A model generated the notes under the pieces. That model did not search any database, had not been told where the DNA came from, and was given only the letters and a program-made list of their open reading frames with translations. Shown in pieces: positions 1-5,003 of a stretch of DNA of 5,024 bases. The number at the start of each line of letters is the position of its first letter. Position 1 is the first letter of the stretch. The translations under genes and the position numbers were made by a program. This DNA is from Oscillospiraceae bacterium (GTDB lineage Bacteria; Bacillota; Clostridia; Oscillospirales; Oscillospiraceae), in the NCBI GenBank assembly GCA_017405545.1, contig JAFRAF010000025.1, forward strand, positions 1 to 5,024. The letters run 5' to 3'.

Positions 1-584
1 CCCTCGGCCCGGAGTATGGCCTCACGGCGTTCACGCTCGGCCTTCATCTGCTTCTCCATGGCGTTCTGTATCTCCTTGGGCGGGAGGATGTTCTTCAGCT
101 CCACGCGGTTGACCTTAATGCCCCAGGGATCTGTAGCTTCATCGAGGATGGCGCGCATTTTTGTGTTGATAACATCACGGCTGGTGAGGCACTGGTCCAG
201 CTCCAGATCGCCGATGATGTTACGAAGAGTGGTGGCGGCCAGATTCTCTATGGCTGTCATGGGATGCTCTACGCCGTAGGTGTAGAGCTTGGGGTCAGTG
301 ATCTCGAAATAGACTACGGTATCGATCTGCATGGTGACGTTATCCTTTGTAATAACGGGCTGGGGCGGGAAATCGGCCACCTGCTCCTTGAGGGAGACGA
401 CCTTGGCGACCCTCTCAATAAAGGGGATCTTGAAGTGGAGACCTACGCCCCAGGTGGTGCTGTAGGCGCCGAGACGCTCTACTACGAAGGCCCTCGCCTG
501 CTGGACCACGCGAATGTTGCGCACGATCACAAGAATGATGCATAAGATGATCACAATAATGAAGAAATTTTTTATGAATACCAT
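1..584 (-). CDS. Slipin / stomatin-like SPFH (band 7) protein, C-terminus cut by window edge
   Basis: The reading frame runs off the left edge, so only the first 194 codons are visible. Residues 3-21 form one hydrophobic membrane anchor, followed by a band 7 domain from about residue 24 to 175. Recognisable family stretches are VERLGAY (35-41), the GVGLHFKIPF segment (46-55), the ITDPKLY turn (95-101) and VNRVELKNILPP (158-169). From about residue 175 the chain becomes a charged helix (MEKQMKAERERREA), the start of the usual C-terminal coiled coil. Slipins oligomerise at the membrane and organise microdomains; in many bacteria they are paired with an NfeD protein, and here nfeD lies 45 nt upstream in the same orientation. 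The ATG was chosen because AAAGGAG lies 12 nt before it and the hydrophobic anchor begins at once. A QmcA/paraslipin-type assignment is likely; an HflK/C-type protein is less likely because of the NfeD partner. Confidence 0.93.
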   Translation of the reverse strand, partial: MVFIKNFFIIVIILCIILVIVRNIRVVQQARAFVVERLGAYSTTWGVGLHFKIPFIERVAKVVSLKEQVADFPPQPVITKDNVTMQIDTVVYFEITDPKLYTYGVEHPMTAIENLAATTLRNIIGDLELDQCLTSRDVINTKMRAILDEATDPWGIKVNRVELKNILPPKEIQNAMEKQMKAERERREAILRAE

Positions 585-596
585 ACCGTGTTTGTG

Positions 597-603
597 CTCC
601 TTT
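597..603 (-). promoter_or_regulatory. Ribosome binding site of the slipin gene
   Basis: AAAGGAG on the minus strand, 12 nt before the ATG at 582-584. The spacing is rather long, as it is for the upstream nfeD gene. It supports this start for a gene whose end lies outside the window. Confidence 0.7.
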
Positions 604-629
604 CTGTTTTGTGTACTTTTATATGTTTA

Positions 630-1109
630 TTAAATATCTTCCTCGAAATCGTCCTCTTCCAGCTTGACCGCATCGTCAAGGGGCAGAACTATGAGCTTTA
701 CTCCCTCTATCCTCATGGGCCTGACAAACTCATCCTTGGCGATGGGCTTGCCGCTCATGGAGCGGGCGGTCCAGACCTTGCCCCCTATGCTGACGGCGCC
801 TACGTCATGGAGGTTATCTATCGCCTCGGTCACAACGCCGGTCATCTCAAGGACGCGGTCGGCGTTGGTGGGCCTTTTTTTGCTGTCCAGATACCTCTTC
901 GCCAGGGGCCGGGTGAAAAACAGGCATACGGCGGATACCAGCACGAACAGCACTATTGTGAGCCACAGCGGCGCGTGGAGAAGGGAAGCAATAAAGGCCG
1001 CGATGGCCCCGAAAGCGAACCATATGGATATTAGTCCGACGGTAGCGCCTTCAAAGACAAAGAATAATATCATAGCGCAAAACCAGAATACTGCCAATGG
1101 ATTTCCCAC
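630..1109 (-). CDS. nfeD: NfeD family membrane protein (short form), partner of the slipin
   Basis: A 159-residue protein with three N-terminal hydrophobic segments (about 5-23, 25-44 and 46-66, the last reaching LFFTRPLAKRY) and a C-terminal OB-fold domain from about 87 to 145. The latter shows the family pattern MTGVVTEAI, then GAVSIGGKVWTARS, GKPI and VEGV-like IEGVKLIV. It lacks the ClpP-like protease domain of long NfeD proteins, so it is the short NfeD1b/YuaF-like type. It ends in an acidic tail (EEDDFEEDI). NfeD OB domains bind slipin or flotillin partners at the membrane, which fits the slipin gene 45 nt downstream. I chose the GTG at 1107-1109. An in-frame ATG at 1134-1136 would add nine residues, but it has no ribosome site, whereas AAAGGAG lies inside that extension, 11 nt before the GTG. 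The GTG start also puts the first membrane helix right at the N-terminus, as in relatives. Confidence 0.92.
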   Translation of the reverse strand: MGNPLAVFWFCAMILFFVFEGATVGLISIWFAFGAIAAFIASLLHAPLWLTIVLFVLVSAVCLFFTRPLAKRYLDSKKRPTNADRVLEMTGVVTEAIDNLHDVGAVSIGGKVWTARSMSGKPIAKDEFVRPMRIEGVKLIVLPLDDAVKLEEDDFEEDI

Positions 1110-1120
1110 TGCGCAATCAG

Positions 1121-1127
1121 CTCCTTT
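1121..1127 (-). promoter_or_regulatory. Ribosome binding site that decides the nfeD start
   Basis: AAAGGAG on the minus strand, 11 nt before the GTG at 1107-1109. It lies within the coding extension that would be used if translation began at the upstream ATG (1134-1136), so it argues for the shorter protein. Confidence 0.75.
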
Positions 1128-1226
1128 CATTGACATCGCTGCAGCAGAGCATCGCCCGGATACCTGTGCTGTCTTTTACCGAAACGGCGGTCGCGGGGAA
1201 GCGCGCTGCGGCGTCAGTGTAAAATG

Positions 1227-1255
1227 ATTATAACATGCTTTACATGGAATGAAAA
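1227..1255 (-). promoter_or_regulatory. Sigma-A-type promoter of the nfeD-slipin operon
   Basis: On the minus strand, TTTTCA (1250-1255, 4 of 6 matches to the -35 consensus) and a perfect TATAAT (1227-1232) are separated by 17 nt. Transcription would begin near 1220, giving a leader of roughly 110 nt before the GTG. The promoter lies beyond the sleB terminator, so the operon has its own start. The B. subtilis homologue pair yuaF-floT is sigma-W controlled, but I do not see a sigma-W-like site here. Confidence 0.7.
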
Positions 1256-1308
1256 GTGTTATTTTATGATAAGCGTGGACTATGGCAGGGGATGGTACAG
1301 AAGCTGAT

Positions 1309-1340
1309 AAAAAAACAGCGCGCTGTTTTCAGCGCGCTGT
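1309..1340 (-). terminator. Intrinsic terminator of sleB
   Basis: On the minus strand, CAGCGCGCTG arms extended by an A/T pair form a perfect 11-bp stem (1330-1340 with 1315-1325) around a 4-nt AAAA loop. A run of six to seven T residues (1309-1315) follows. It begins 18 nt past the sleB stop codon. The other side of the hairpin has no T-run in the plus direction, so it acts one way only. Confidence 0.93.
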
Positions 1341-1358
1341 CGGTTCGGCTTTCGATTA

Positions 1359-2180
1359 TTAAACGTAGAAATTGTGGCAGCCTAACTGAGTGACGAACTC
1401 GCAGTTTCTGCCGGCCCAGCTGTATGGGGCGACCTTGACGGTTACGAAGTACAGGCTGTTGTCGACGATGTTTGTGCCCTCCATTGCCAGACAGGCCGCG
1501 ATAACGGCGTTTTCGGAGGGGGTGTTGTAGACAGCTCCGGAATAAGCCGGTGTGAACTGTACGCCGTATTTCTTATCAAATATGACGCCGTAGATGGTGT
1601 CGGGGAACTCGCTGCTGACGACGCGGTTGATAACCACATTTCCAACGGCGATCTGACCGATGAGCTTCTCGCCGCCGGCCTCCGCCTCAATAATACGGGA
1701 GAGCCAGTACAGGTCGTCAGCGTTATAGAACTCGCTGCCGGGCATAATCGGCTCGCCGCCGGTGATGATGTGTATGCTTCTGGTGGCGCCGTCCCACTCT
1801 ATCTGAGCGCCGAATACATCACAGAGGGTGCGAAGGGGTACGTACATCACGCCGTCCTTCTCGAATATTCTGTCAGCCAGCCAGAGATAGCGGCCGTTGG
1901 CGTTCATGACTGTCTTTTTGGCGTTGATGTTCAGGCTCAGGCCGGGCGCAGAGGCTGTGAGAGTCTGGGCGTCAGCCTGGCTGATTTCCGCGCCGAGCTG
2001 TCTGCAGGCGTCGGGTGCCTTGACATAGGTCGTACCGGATTCAATGAAAGCTGAGTCAGAGATGAAAGCGCGCTCGTTGTCTATGTATATTTCAACTCCG
2101 CCGGCTGCTGCCGCTCTGCCGAATGGCAGGATGAGCGCGATGGCCAGTAAGGCCGTACACAGTTTTGCTATTTTCCTCAT
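1359..2180 (-). CDS. sleB: SleB-type cell wall hydrolase with copper-amine-oxidase-like N-terminal domain
   Basis: A 273-residue exported protein. Residues 1-26 form a signal peptide (basic start, hydrophobic core, AAAA before likely cleavage). Residues about 29-140 match the copper amine oxidase N-terminal-like domain common in clostridial surface proteins, for example VMYVPLRTLCDVFGA and IEWDGATRSIHI. Residues about 150-273 are a SleB/CwlJ-type hydrolase domain (Hydrolase_2): IIEAEAGGE holds the probable catalytic Glu167, followed by GQIAVGNVVINRV, FPDTIYGVIF, QFTPAYSG and a C-terminal SWAGRN...GCHNFY. SleB enzymes are lytic transglycosylases that open spore-cortex peptidoglycan during germination; related proteins act in vegetative walls. 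There is no peptidoglycan-binding domain of the Bacillus SleB type; the amine-oxidase-like domain takes its place. TAAGGAG lies 7 nt before the ATG. The deacetylase gene lies upstream, but a terminator separates the two. I could not find a convincing promoter. The family is certain; a strictly sporulation role is inferred. Confidence 0.92.
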   Translation of the reverse strand: MRKIAKLCTALLAIALILPFGRAAAAGGVEIYIDNERAFISDSAFIESGTTYVKAPDACRQLGAEISQADAQTLTASAPGLSLNINAKKTVMNANGRYLWLADRIFEKDGVMYVPLRTLCDVFGAQIEWDGATRSIHIITGGEPIMPGSEFYNADDLYWLSRIIEAEAGGEKLIGQIAVGNVVINRVVSSEFPDTIYGVIFDKKYGVQFTPAYSGAVYNTPSENAVIAACLAMEGTNIVDNSLYFVTVKVAPYSWAGRNCEFVTQLGCHNFYV

Positions 2181-2230
2181 TCAAACACTCCTTAGGTTAA
2201 GTATATTCCAATATTAACTGATACGGGGCG

Positions 2231-2278
2231 CGGATTTTGCCGAAAAAACTGCTTTGGCATAATTCTTATTAAAATCCG
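2231..2278. repeat. Nested inverted repeat in the sleB upstream region
   Basis: CGGATTTT (2231-2238) and AAAATCCG (2271-2278) are perfect 8-bp inverted arms. Between them TGCC...AAA (2238-2245) can pair with TTTGGCA (2253-2259) with a single bulged G. The structure lies between the terminator of the deacetylase gene and the sleB ribosome site. It could be an RNA structure in a sleB leader or a protein-binding dyad; the sequence alone does not decide. Confidence 0.4.
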
Positions 2279-2290
2279 GTTTTGAGACGT

Positions 2291-2320
2291 AAAAGCTCCC
2301 GCGTGGGTCAGCCGCGGGAG
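2291..2320 (-). terminator. Probable intrinsic terminator of the deacetylase gene
   Basis: On the minus strand, CTCCCGCG (2313-2320) pairs perfectly with CGCGGGAG (2296-2303) around a 9-nt loop, followed by C and four T residues (2291-2294). It starts 16 nt after the deacetylase stop codon. The T-run is short, so some read-through into sleB is possible. Confidence 0.75.
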
Positions 2321-2336
2321 TGAGAGAGAAGATATG

Positions 2337-3191
2337 CTACATAAAGTATTCGTAGCCGTATACATCTCCAACCGAGACTGTTGCGCCATAGCCGTATTCG
2401 AGCAGCTCGCTGGTAGTTACGAGCTGGTAGCCCTGCTCAAGGAGCCAGGCAACCATTTCATCTATTGCTTCGGCGGTCGGAATTATGGAGTGCATGAGCA
2501 CTACCTGCTTATCCAGATCGCCGTAGTTTTCTATAAAGTCCAGAAGTCTTTCGCTGTCCTTGTACTTCCAGTCCAGGGTGTCCACGGACCAGGTTACCAT
2601 GGCCTGGTTTATCGCCGCCTGAACCTCTTCATTCGTGTTGCCGTAGGGGGGACGCATGAGCTTGGGAGCGTGGCCCAGTATCTCAATAAAAGCGTTGTCG
2701 GCTTTATCTATTTCGCTGCGGAGCTGTTCGCTGTCGAGATTCAGCAGGTTCTGATGGGAATAGGTGTGGCTGGCCACTTCGCAGCCCAGCTCCTCCTCCC
2801 GCTTCACATAGTCGGGATAACGCTCGGCATTCTCGCCCAGCTCAAAGAAGGTGCACACCACGCCGTATTTTTCCATGGCGTCCAGTATCATGGGGGTGCT
2901 CTTCTCGCCGGGGCCGTCGTCAAAAGTAAGGGCGACCATTTTTTTGCTGGGGTCGATGTCCCTCTTGTTTTCCTCCGGCTGGGCCTCGCTGTCATCGGCG
3001 GCCGCGTCGCCATCCTGAGCCGGTCCGTCGGCACCCTCGGCAGAGGCAATGTCGACATCGCCGTCGGCTGCCTTAAGGAGAACGTCCCCCTCGGCTGCCG
3101 CAGTGTCGTATTCACTGCTTCCCAACACTGAGGTGATTATAAGGAGCACGGCGGTAAGGCATACTGAAGCCATCAGTATTATGCGTTTCAT
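2337..3191 (-). CDS. Exported NodB-type polysaccharide (peptidoglycan) deacetylase
   Basis: A 284-residue protein with an N-terminal hydrophobic segment (4-22) that is a signal peptide or membrane anchor; the Cys at 11 does not sit in a lipobox. Residues 27-80 form an acidic, Ala-rich linker (18 Asp/Glu against 3 Lys/Arg). The NodB domain follows from about 84 to 265 with all five motifs: TFDDGP (89-94; Asp91 the expected base, Asp92 a metal ligand), SHTYSH (141-146; His142 and His146 metal ligands), RPPYG (180-184), DTLDW (204-208) and LMH (232-234; His234). Such enzymes remove the acetyl group from GlcNAc or MurNAc in the wall. The DTLDW and RPPYG forms resemble PgdA-type GlcNAc deacetylases more than PdaA, so the exact sugar is open. 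AGGAG lies 7 nt before the ATG. The next gene is sleB, another wall enzyme. The C-terminal tail after 265 is Tyr- and Gly-rich (VYGYEYFM). Confidence 0.94.
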   Translation of the reverse strand: MKRIILMASVCLTAVLLIITSVLGSSEYDTAAAEGDVLLKAADGDVDIASAEGADGPAQDGDAAADDSEAQPEENKRDIDPSKKMVALTFDDGPGEKSTPMILDAMEKYGVVCTFFELGENAERYPDYVKREEELGCEVASHTYSHQNLLNLDSEQLRSEIDKADNAFIEILGHAPKLMRPPYGNTNEEVQAAINQAMVTWSVDTLDWKYKDSERLLDFIENYGDLDKQVVLMHSIIPTAEAIDEMVAWLLEQGYQLVTTSELLEYGYGATVSVGDVYGYEYFM

Positions 3192-3221
3192 ATCCTGTCT
3201 CCTGTTGTGCGTTTGTTAAAT

Positions 3222-3237
3222 TATTGTCTGAACAATA
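3222..3237. promoter_or_regulatory. Candidate operator dyad upstream of the deacetylase gene
   Basis: A perfect inverted repeat, TATTGT and ACAATA around a 4-nt centre, ends 31 nt before the deacetylase start. It overlaps the only -10-like hexamer in this gap (minus strand TATATT, 3234-3239), for which no good -35 is seen. It may be a regulator site; chance is possible at this length. Confidence 0.3.
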
Positions 3238-3307
3238 TAGATTAAGCGGTCAGATGCAGATATTCCCTGCGCTGCCGCGCATATGCTTTATAATCGGCGG
3301 GTAAATC

Positions 3308-3323
3308 TATACGCTTATACGCT
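3308..3323. repeat. Perfect tandem repeat of 8 bp (TATACGCT twice)
   Basis: TATACGCT occurs twice without a gap in the 174-bp space between the acyltransferase-like gene and the deacetylase gene. Head-to-tail copies of this size can be sites for response regulators upstream of a promoter. No clear terminator for the upstream gene was found in the same gap; only a weak 5-bp stem lies around 3346-3362, with no T-run. Confidence 0.4.
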
Positions 3324-3365
3324 GAGGATATGTCCGGCTGACAGAACCGCTCTTCGGCTTGGGTA

Positions 3366-4247
3366 TCAGTCCAGATCGAGCTTCACCTCATCCGGCGCAT
3401 TCTCAAGACAATCCGGATTCCGCAGAAGGCTGCGGATGTACTTGAACGCCTGGGCGAAGTAGAAGCCGTCGCATATACGCTCGTCGGTCGTTGCGGTGAA
3501 ATCGATGAGCTTTTTCTCCGTCACCTGGCCGTCTTTATTCAACTCGTAGTTTGTGTACTTGGCGCCGAAGGCGAGGAAGACCGGAACATCGCCGACGTTG
3601 TAGAGATGATGGAATACAGGGGGGATGCCCAAGGAACCCAGATTTGTTATGACCAGGGAGCCGTGGAAAGGACTTGCCTTGCGTACCGAGGCGGGGAGAA
3701 GACCGAAGTAGTCCATCAGACCCAAAAACCAAACGGTGAATTTCAGAAGCAGGCGGGGCAGCTTGTTGATGATCTCCGCCAGATCATCCGTGGCTGTCTC
3801 CTGATCATCATTTTTCACCTGATCGATTTCGGTGTTCATCTTGTTGTAAACATCTATCAGAGTATCCGAAGGCTCGAACACGATTTTGATAGAGGTCTCG
3901 CCGGCTTCCGTAGTCATCTCCCTCTTGATAGTCATGACTACTTCAATATGGTTTCTGGCATATATGCGCTGGCCGGACACGAAACGGTTTAAACGGGGAT
4001 ACTGGCTGACGGTCCGTATATATGCGGCGATGAAAAGGTGCAGGTAGCCTAAGCCCTTGTAACCCTCGAGCCTTTTCTTCCTCAAGTATCTGTCCGCGTC
4101 GCTGATATCCACCTTGTCGGAGAAGTAGTTGCTCGAGTCGTTGCGTGTCTTCATCACATAGGTGGGTATCTGATAATAGGGATCAAGATCACGAAGCCAG
4201 CGGCCGTAACTTCTGTCTCCGCGACGTTTTTTTATTGGTTCCGACAT
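3366..4247 (-). CDS. Stand-alone 2-oxoacid dehydrogenase E2-like acyltransferase homologue, catalytic His replaced
   Basis: A 293-residue cytoplasmic protein covering only the chloramphenicol-acetyltransferase-like catalytic fold of E2 proteins. There is no lipoyl domain and no E1/E3-binding domain. The family pattern is visible at LGYLHLFIAAYIRTV (66-80), PRLNRFVSGQRIY (84-96), the VVMTIKRE strand (103-110), VITNLGSLG (199-207) and a final DERICDG (255-261) followed by a helix. In active E2 enzymes that last motif is HxxxDG, with His as general base; here Glu256 sits in the His position while Asp260 and Gly261 remain. An insert (about 125-195) holds a charged helix and a hydrophobic stretch (LLLKFTVWFLGLMDYFGLLP). 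No dehydrogenase genes lie nearby, so a 2-oxoacid dehydrogenase role is unlikely from context. GAAGGGG lies 7 nt before the ATG. The fold is clear; activity and substrate are unknown, and it may be a non-catalytic or altered acyltransferase. Confidence 0.85.
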   Translation of the reverse strand: MSEPIKKRRGDRSYGRWLRDLDPYYQIPTYVMKTRNDSSNYFSDKVDISDADRYLRKKRLEGYKGLGYLHLFIAAYIRTVSQYPRLNRFVSGQRIYARNHIEVVMTIKREMTTEAGETSIKIVFEPSDTLIDVYNKMNTEIDQVKNDDQETATDDLAEIINKLPRLLLKFTVWFLGLMDYFGLLPASVRKASPFHGSLVITNLGSLGIPPVFHHLYNVGDVPVFLAFGAKYTNYELNKDGQVTEKKLIDFTATTDERICDGFYFAQAFKYIRSLLRNPDCLENAPDEVKLDLD

Positions 4248-4283
4248 TATAGTACCCCTTCGCTGCTAATCCTAACCTAAGTA

Positions 4284-4312
4284 ATATTACAACAAATTAC
4301 AAAAATAATCAA
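4284..4312 (-). promoter_or_regulatory. Probable promoter of the acyltransferase-like gene
   Basis: On the minus strand, TTGATT (4307-4312) and TAATAT (4284-4289) are 17 nt apart. Each matches its consensus at 4 of 6 bases. Transcription would start near 4277, about 30 nt before the start codon, leaving just enough room for the ribosome site at 4255-4261. Confidence 0.5.
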
Positions 4313-4333
4313 CCTAAAAAACAATTTTTTATC

Positions 4334-4357
4334 AAATATTAAATTTTTTTAATATTT
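4334..4357. repeat. 24-bp perfect palindrome of A and T
   Basis: AAATATTAAA (4334-4343) and TTTAATATTT (4348-4357) are perfect 10-bp inverted arms around TTTT. The dyad lies 22 bp upstream of the -35 of the minus-strand promoter and roughly 180 bp upstream of the plus-strand one. It could be an operator, but low-complexity sequence makes chance dyads more likely here. Confidence 0.55.
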
Positions 4358-4442
4358 CGCCCCGTTTTTTCAGACCCGAAAGAGCTGCGAAATATTTATT
4401 ATTCGGTTGTTTTTGGCTGTTTTGGAAACGGAAATCTGGATT

Positions 4443-4464
4443 ATTACCATAAAAAATTACCATA
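4443..4464. repeat. Direct repeat ATTACCATA, two copies 13 bp apart
   Basis: ATTACCATA at 4443-4451 and again at 4456-4464, separated by four A residues. It lies about 70 bp upstream of the -35 of the V-ATPase promoter. It may be a paired activator site; no known consensus is recognised. Confidence 0.35.
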
Positions 4465-4534
4465 TTCCCTGTTACTGCAGACAAATATGGGGTTATTTTT
4501 TAAATAAAATATAGTTTTTTTCCGTTTTTGGGCC

Positions 4535-4563
4535 TTGATTGCATTGGTCATTGATGGTATAAT
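4535..4563 (+). promoter_or_regulatory. Strong sigma-A-type promoter of the V-ATPase operon
   Basis: TTGATT (4535-4540) and a perfect TATAAT (4558-4563) are 17 nt apart, with the extended -10 element TG at 4555-4556. A second TATAAT follows at 4565-4570 but lacks a matching -35. Transcription would begin near 4570, giving an AT-rich leader of about 120 nt before the first start codon. Confidence 0.85.
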
Positions 4564-4673
4564 ATATAATGCTATAAGTTGTACAATCGCAAAAATAATT
4601 GATAAATATGTATTATATTATTGATAATTTTTGTTGAAATTGACGACTTTGGTGCAAATTATCGGTTTAAGGG

Positions 4674-4680
4674 GGAGGTG
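4674..4680 (+). promoter_or_regulatory. Ribosome binding site of the first V-ATPase gene
   Basis: GGAGGTG within a G-rich block (4671-4680), 8 nt before the ATG at 4689-4691. It confirms this start over the out-of-frame GTG at 4685. Confidence 0.85.
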
Positions 4681-4688
4681 TCAAGTGT

Positions 4689-5003
4689 ATGTCCCTTGAG
4701 GCTATCAAAACTATAGCGGATGCCGAAGAAAACAGCCGACTGCTGCTTCAAGGCGCCAGGAATGCCGCGAAAAAGGCGGTATCGGATGCGGAGAAAGCGG
4801 GCGCGGCGGCTGTGACCGGGGCGAGAGAACGTGCGGCGGTCGAGCTCCACGAGCTGATGAAAACGGCTGAGGAAAAGGCTGCTGCGAGTGCTGTTGAGCT
4901 CTCCCAGACAACGGAGAGCAAATGCGCGGCCATCAGAGCAAAGACGATGACAAGGATGGATGACGCGGCAGCCTTTATTGTCAGGAGGGTCGTAGAGAGC
5001 TAA
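4689..5003 (+). CDS. V-type ATP synthase small peripheral-stalk subunit (G/H type, NtpF-like)
   Basis: A 104-residue protein that is almost wholly a charged, Ala-rich helix. It has the Ala-Glu-Lys/Arg heptad character of the stalk subunits (for example DAEENSRLLLQGARNAAKKA and ARERAAVELHEL), no signal peptide and no membrane segment. In bacterial and archaeal V-type ATPases this small subunit pairs with subunit E in the peripheral stalk that holds the A/B head against the membrane part. Its length is typical (about 100-110 residues), and it is usually the first gene of the operon, directly before subunit I, which is what is seen here. Sequence alone is weak for such coiled coils, so the assignment rests mainly on the next gene's start, the gene order and the strong promoter. 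Databases use G, H or F for this subunit, so I give no symbol. Confidence 0.82.
   Translation: MSLEAIKTIADAEENSRLLLQGARNAAKKAVSDAEKAGAAAVTGARERAAVELHELMKTAEEKAAASAVELSQTTESKCAAIRAKTMTRMDDAAAFIVRRVVES

Larger units (their letters stand above)
4248..4688. other. AT-rich divergent intergenic region
   Basis: This 441-bp gap separates the minus-strand acyltransferase-like gene from the plus-strand V-ATPase operon. It is much richer in A and T than the flanking genes and has no credible coding frame. It holds one promoter facing each way, a 24-bp palindrome, and two copies of ATTACCATA. Between about 4360 and 4530 I see only A- and T-runs, a 7-bp inverted pair (CCATATT at 4460-4466 with AATATGG at 4484-4490) and nothing recognisable as an RNA gene. 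Confidence 0.7.

Noticed and set aside
16..545. Plus-strand frames opposite the slipin gene
   Set aside because: The minus strand encodes an unmistakable band 7 domain; the plus frames are its shadows.
588..1227. Plus-strand frames opposite nfeD
   Set aside because: They overlap each other and a clear NfeD protein, with no family features or ribosome sites.
1239..1270. Plus-strand TTTACA with TATGAT
   Set aside because: The spacing is 20 nt, no plus-strand gene follows, and a better promoter on the other strand covers the same bases.
2188..2204. CTTAGGTTAAG near-palindrome before sleB, resembling CTTAGGTTAG before the acyltransferase-like gene
   Set aside because: In sleB it is largely the ribosome site itself, and the two copies lie in opposite orientation relative to their genes, so a shared operator is not supported.
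2200..2205. TATACT on the minus strand as a -10 of sleB
   Set aside because: There is no acceptable -35, and the implied transcript start would fall on the ribosome site. I also found no convincing sigma-G-type match.
2334..3131. Long open frame of 265 codons on the plus strand, opposite the deacetylase gene
   Set aside because: The minus strand carries all five NodB motifs in order. The plus frame has no ribosome site of quality and no recognisable domain; it is a shadow of codon bias.
3289..3294. TATAAT on the plus strand between the acyltransferase-like and deacetylase genes
   Set aside because: No -35 at proper spacing and no plus-strand gene downstream.
4460..4490. Hairpin CCATATT/AATATGG followed by a T-run, looking like a plus-strand terminator
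   Set aside because: The stem is only 7 bp and AT-rich, the loop is 17 nt, and no plus-strand transcript leads into it.
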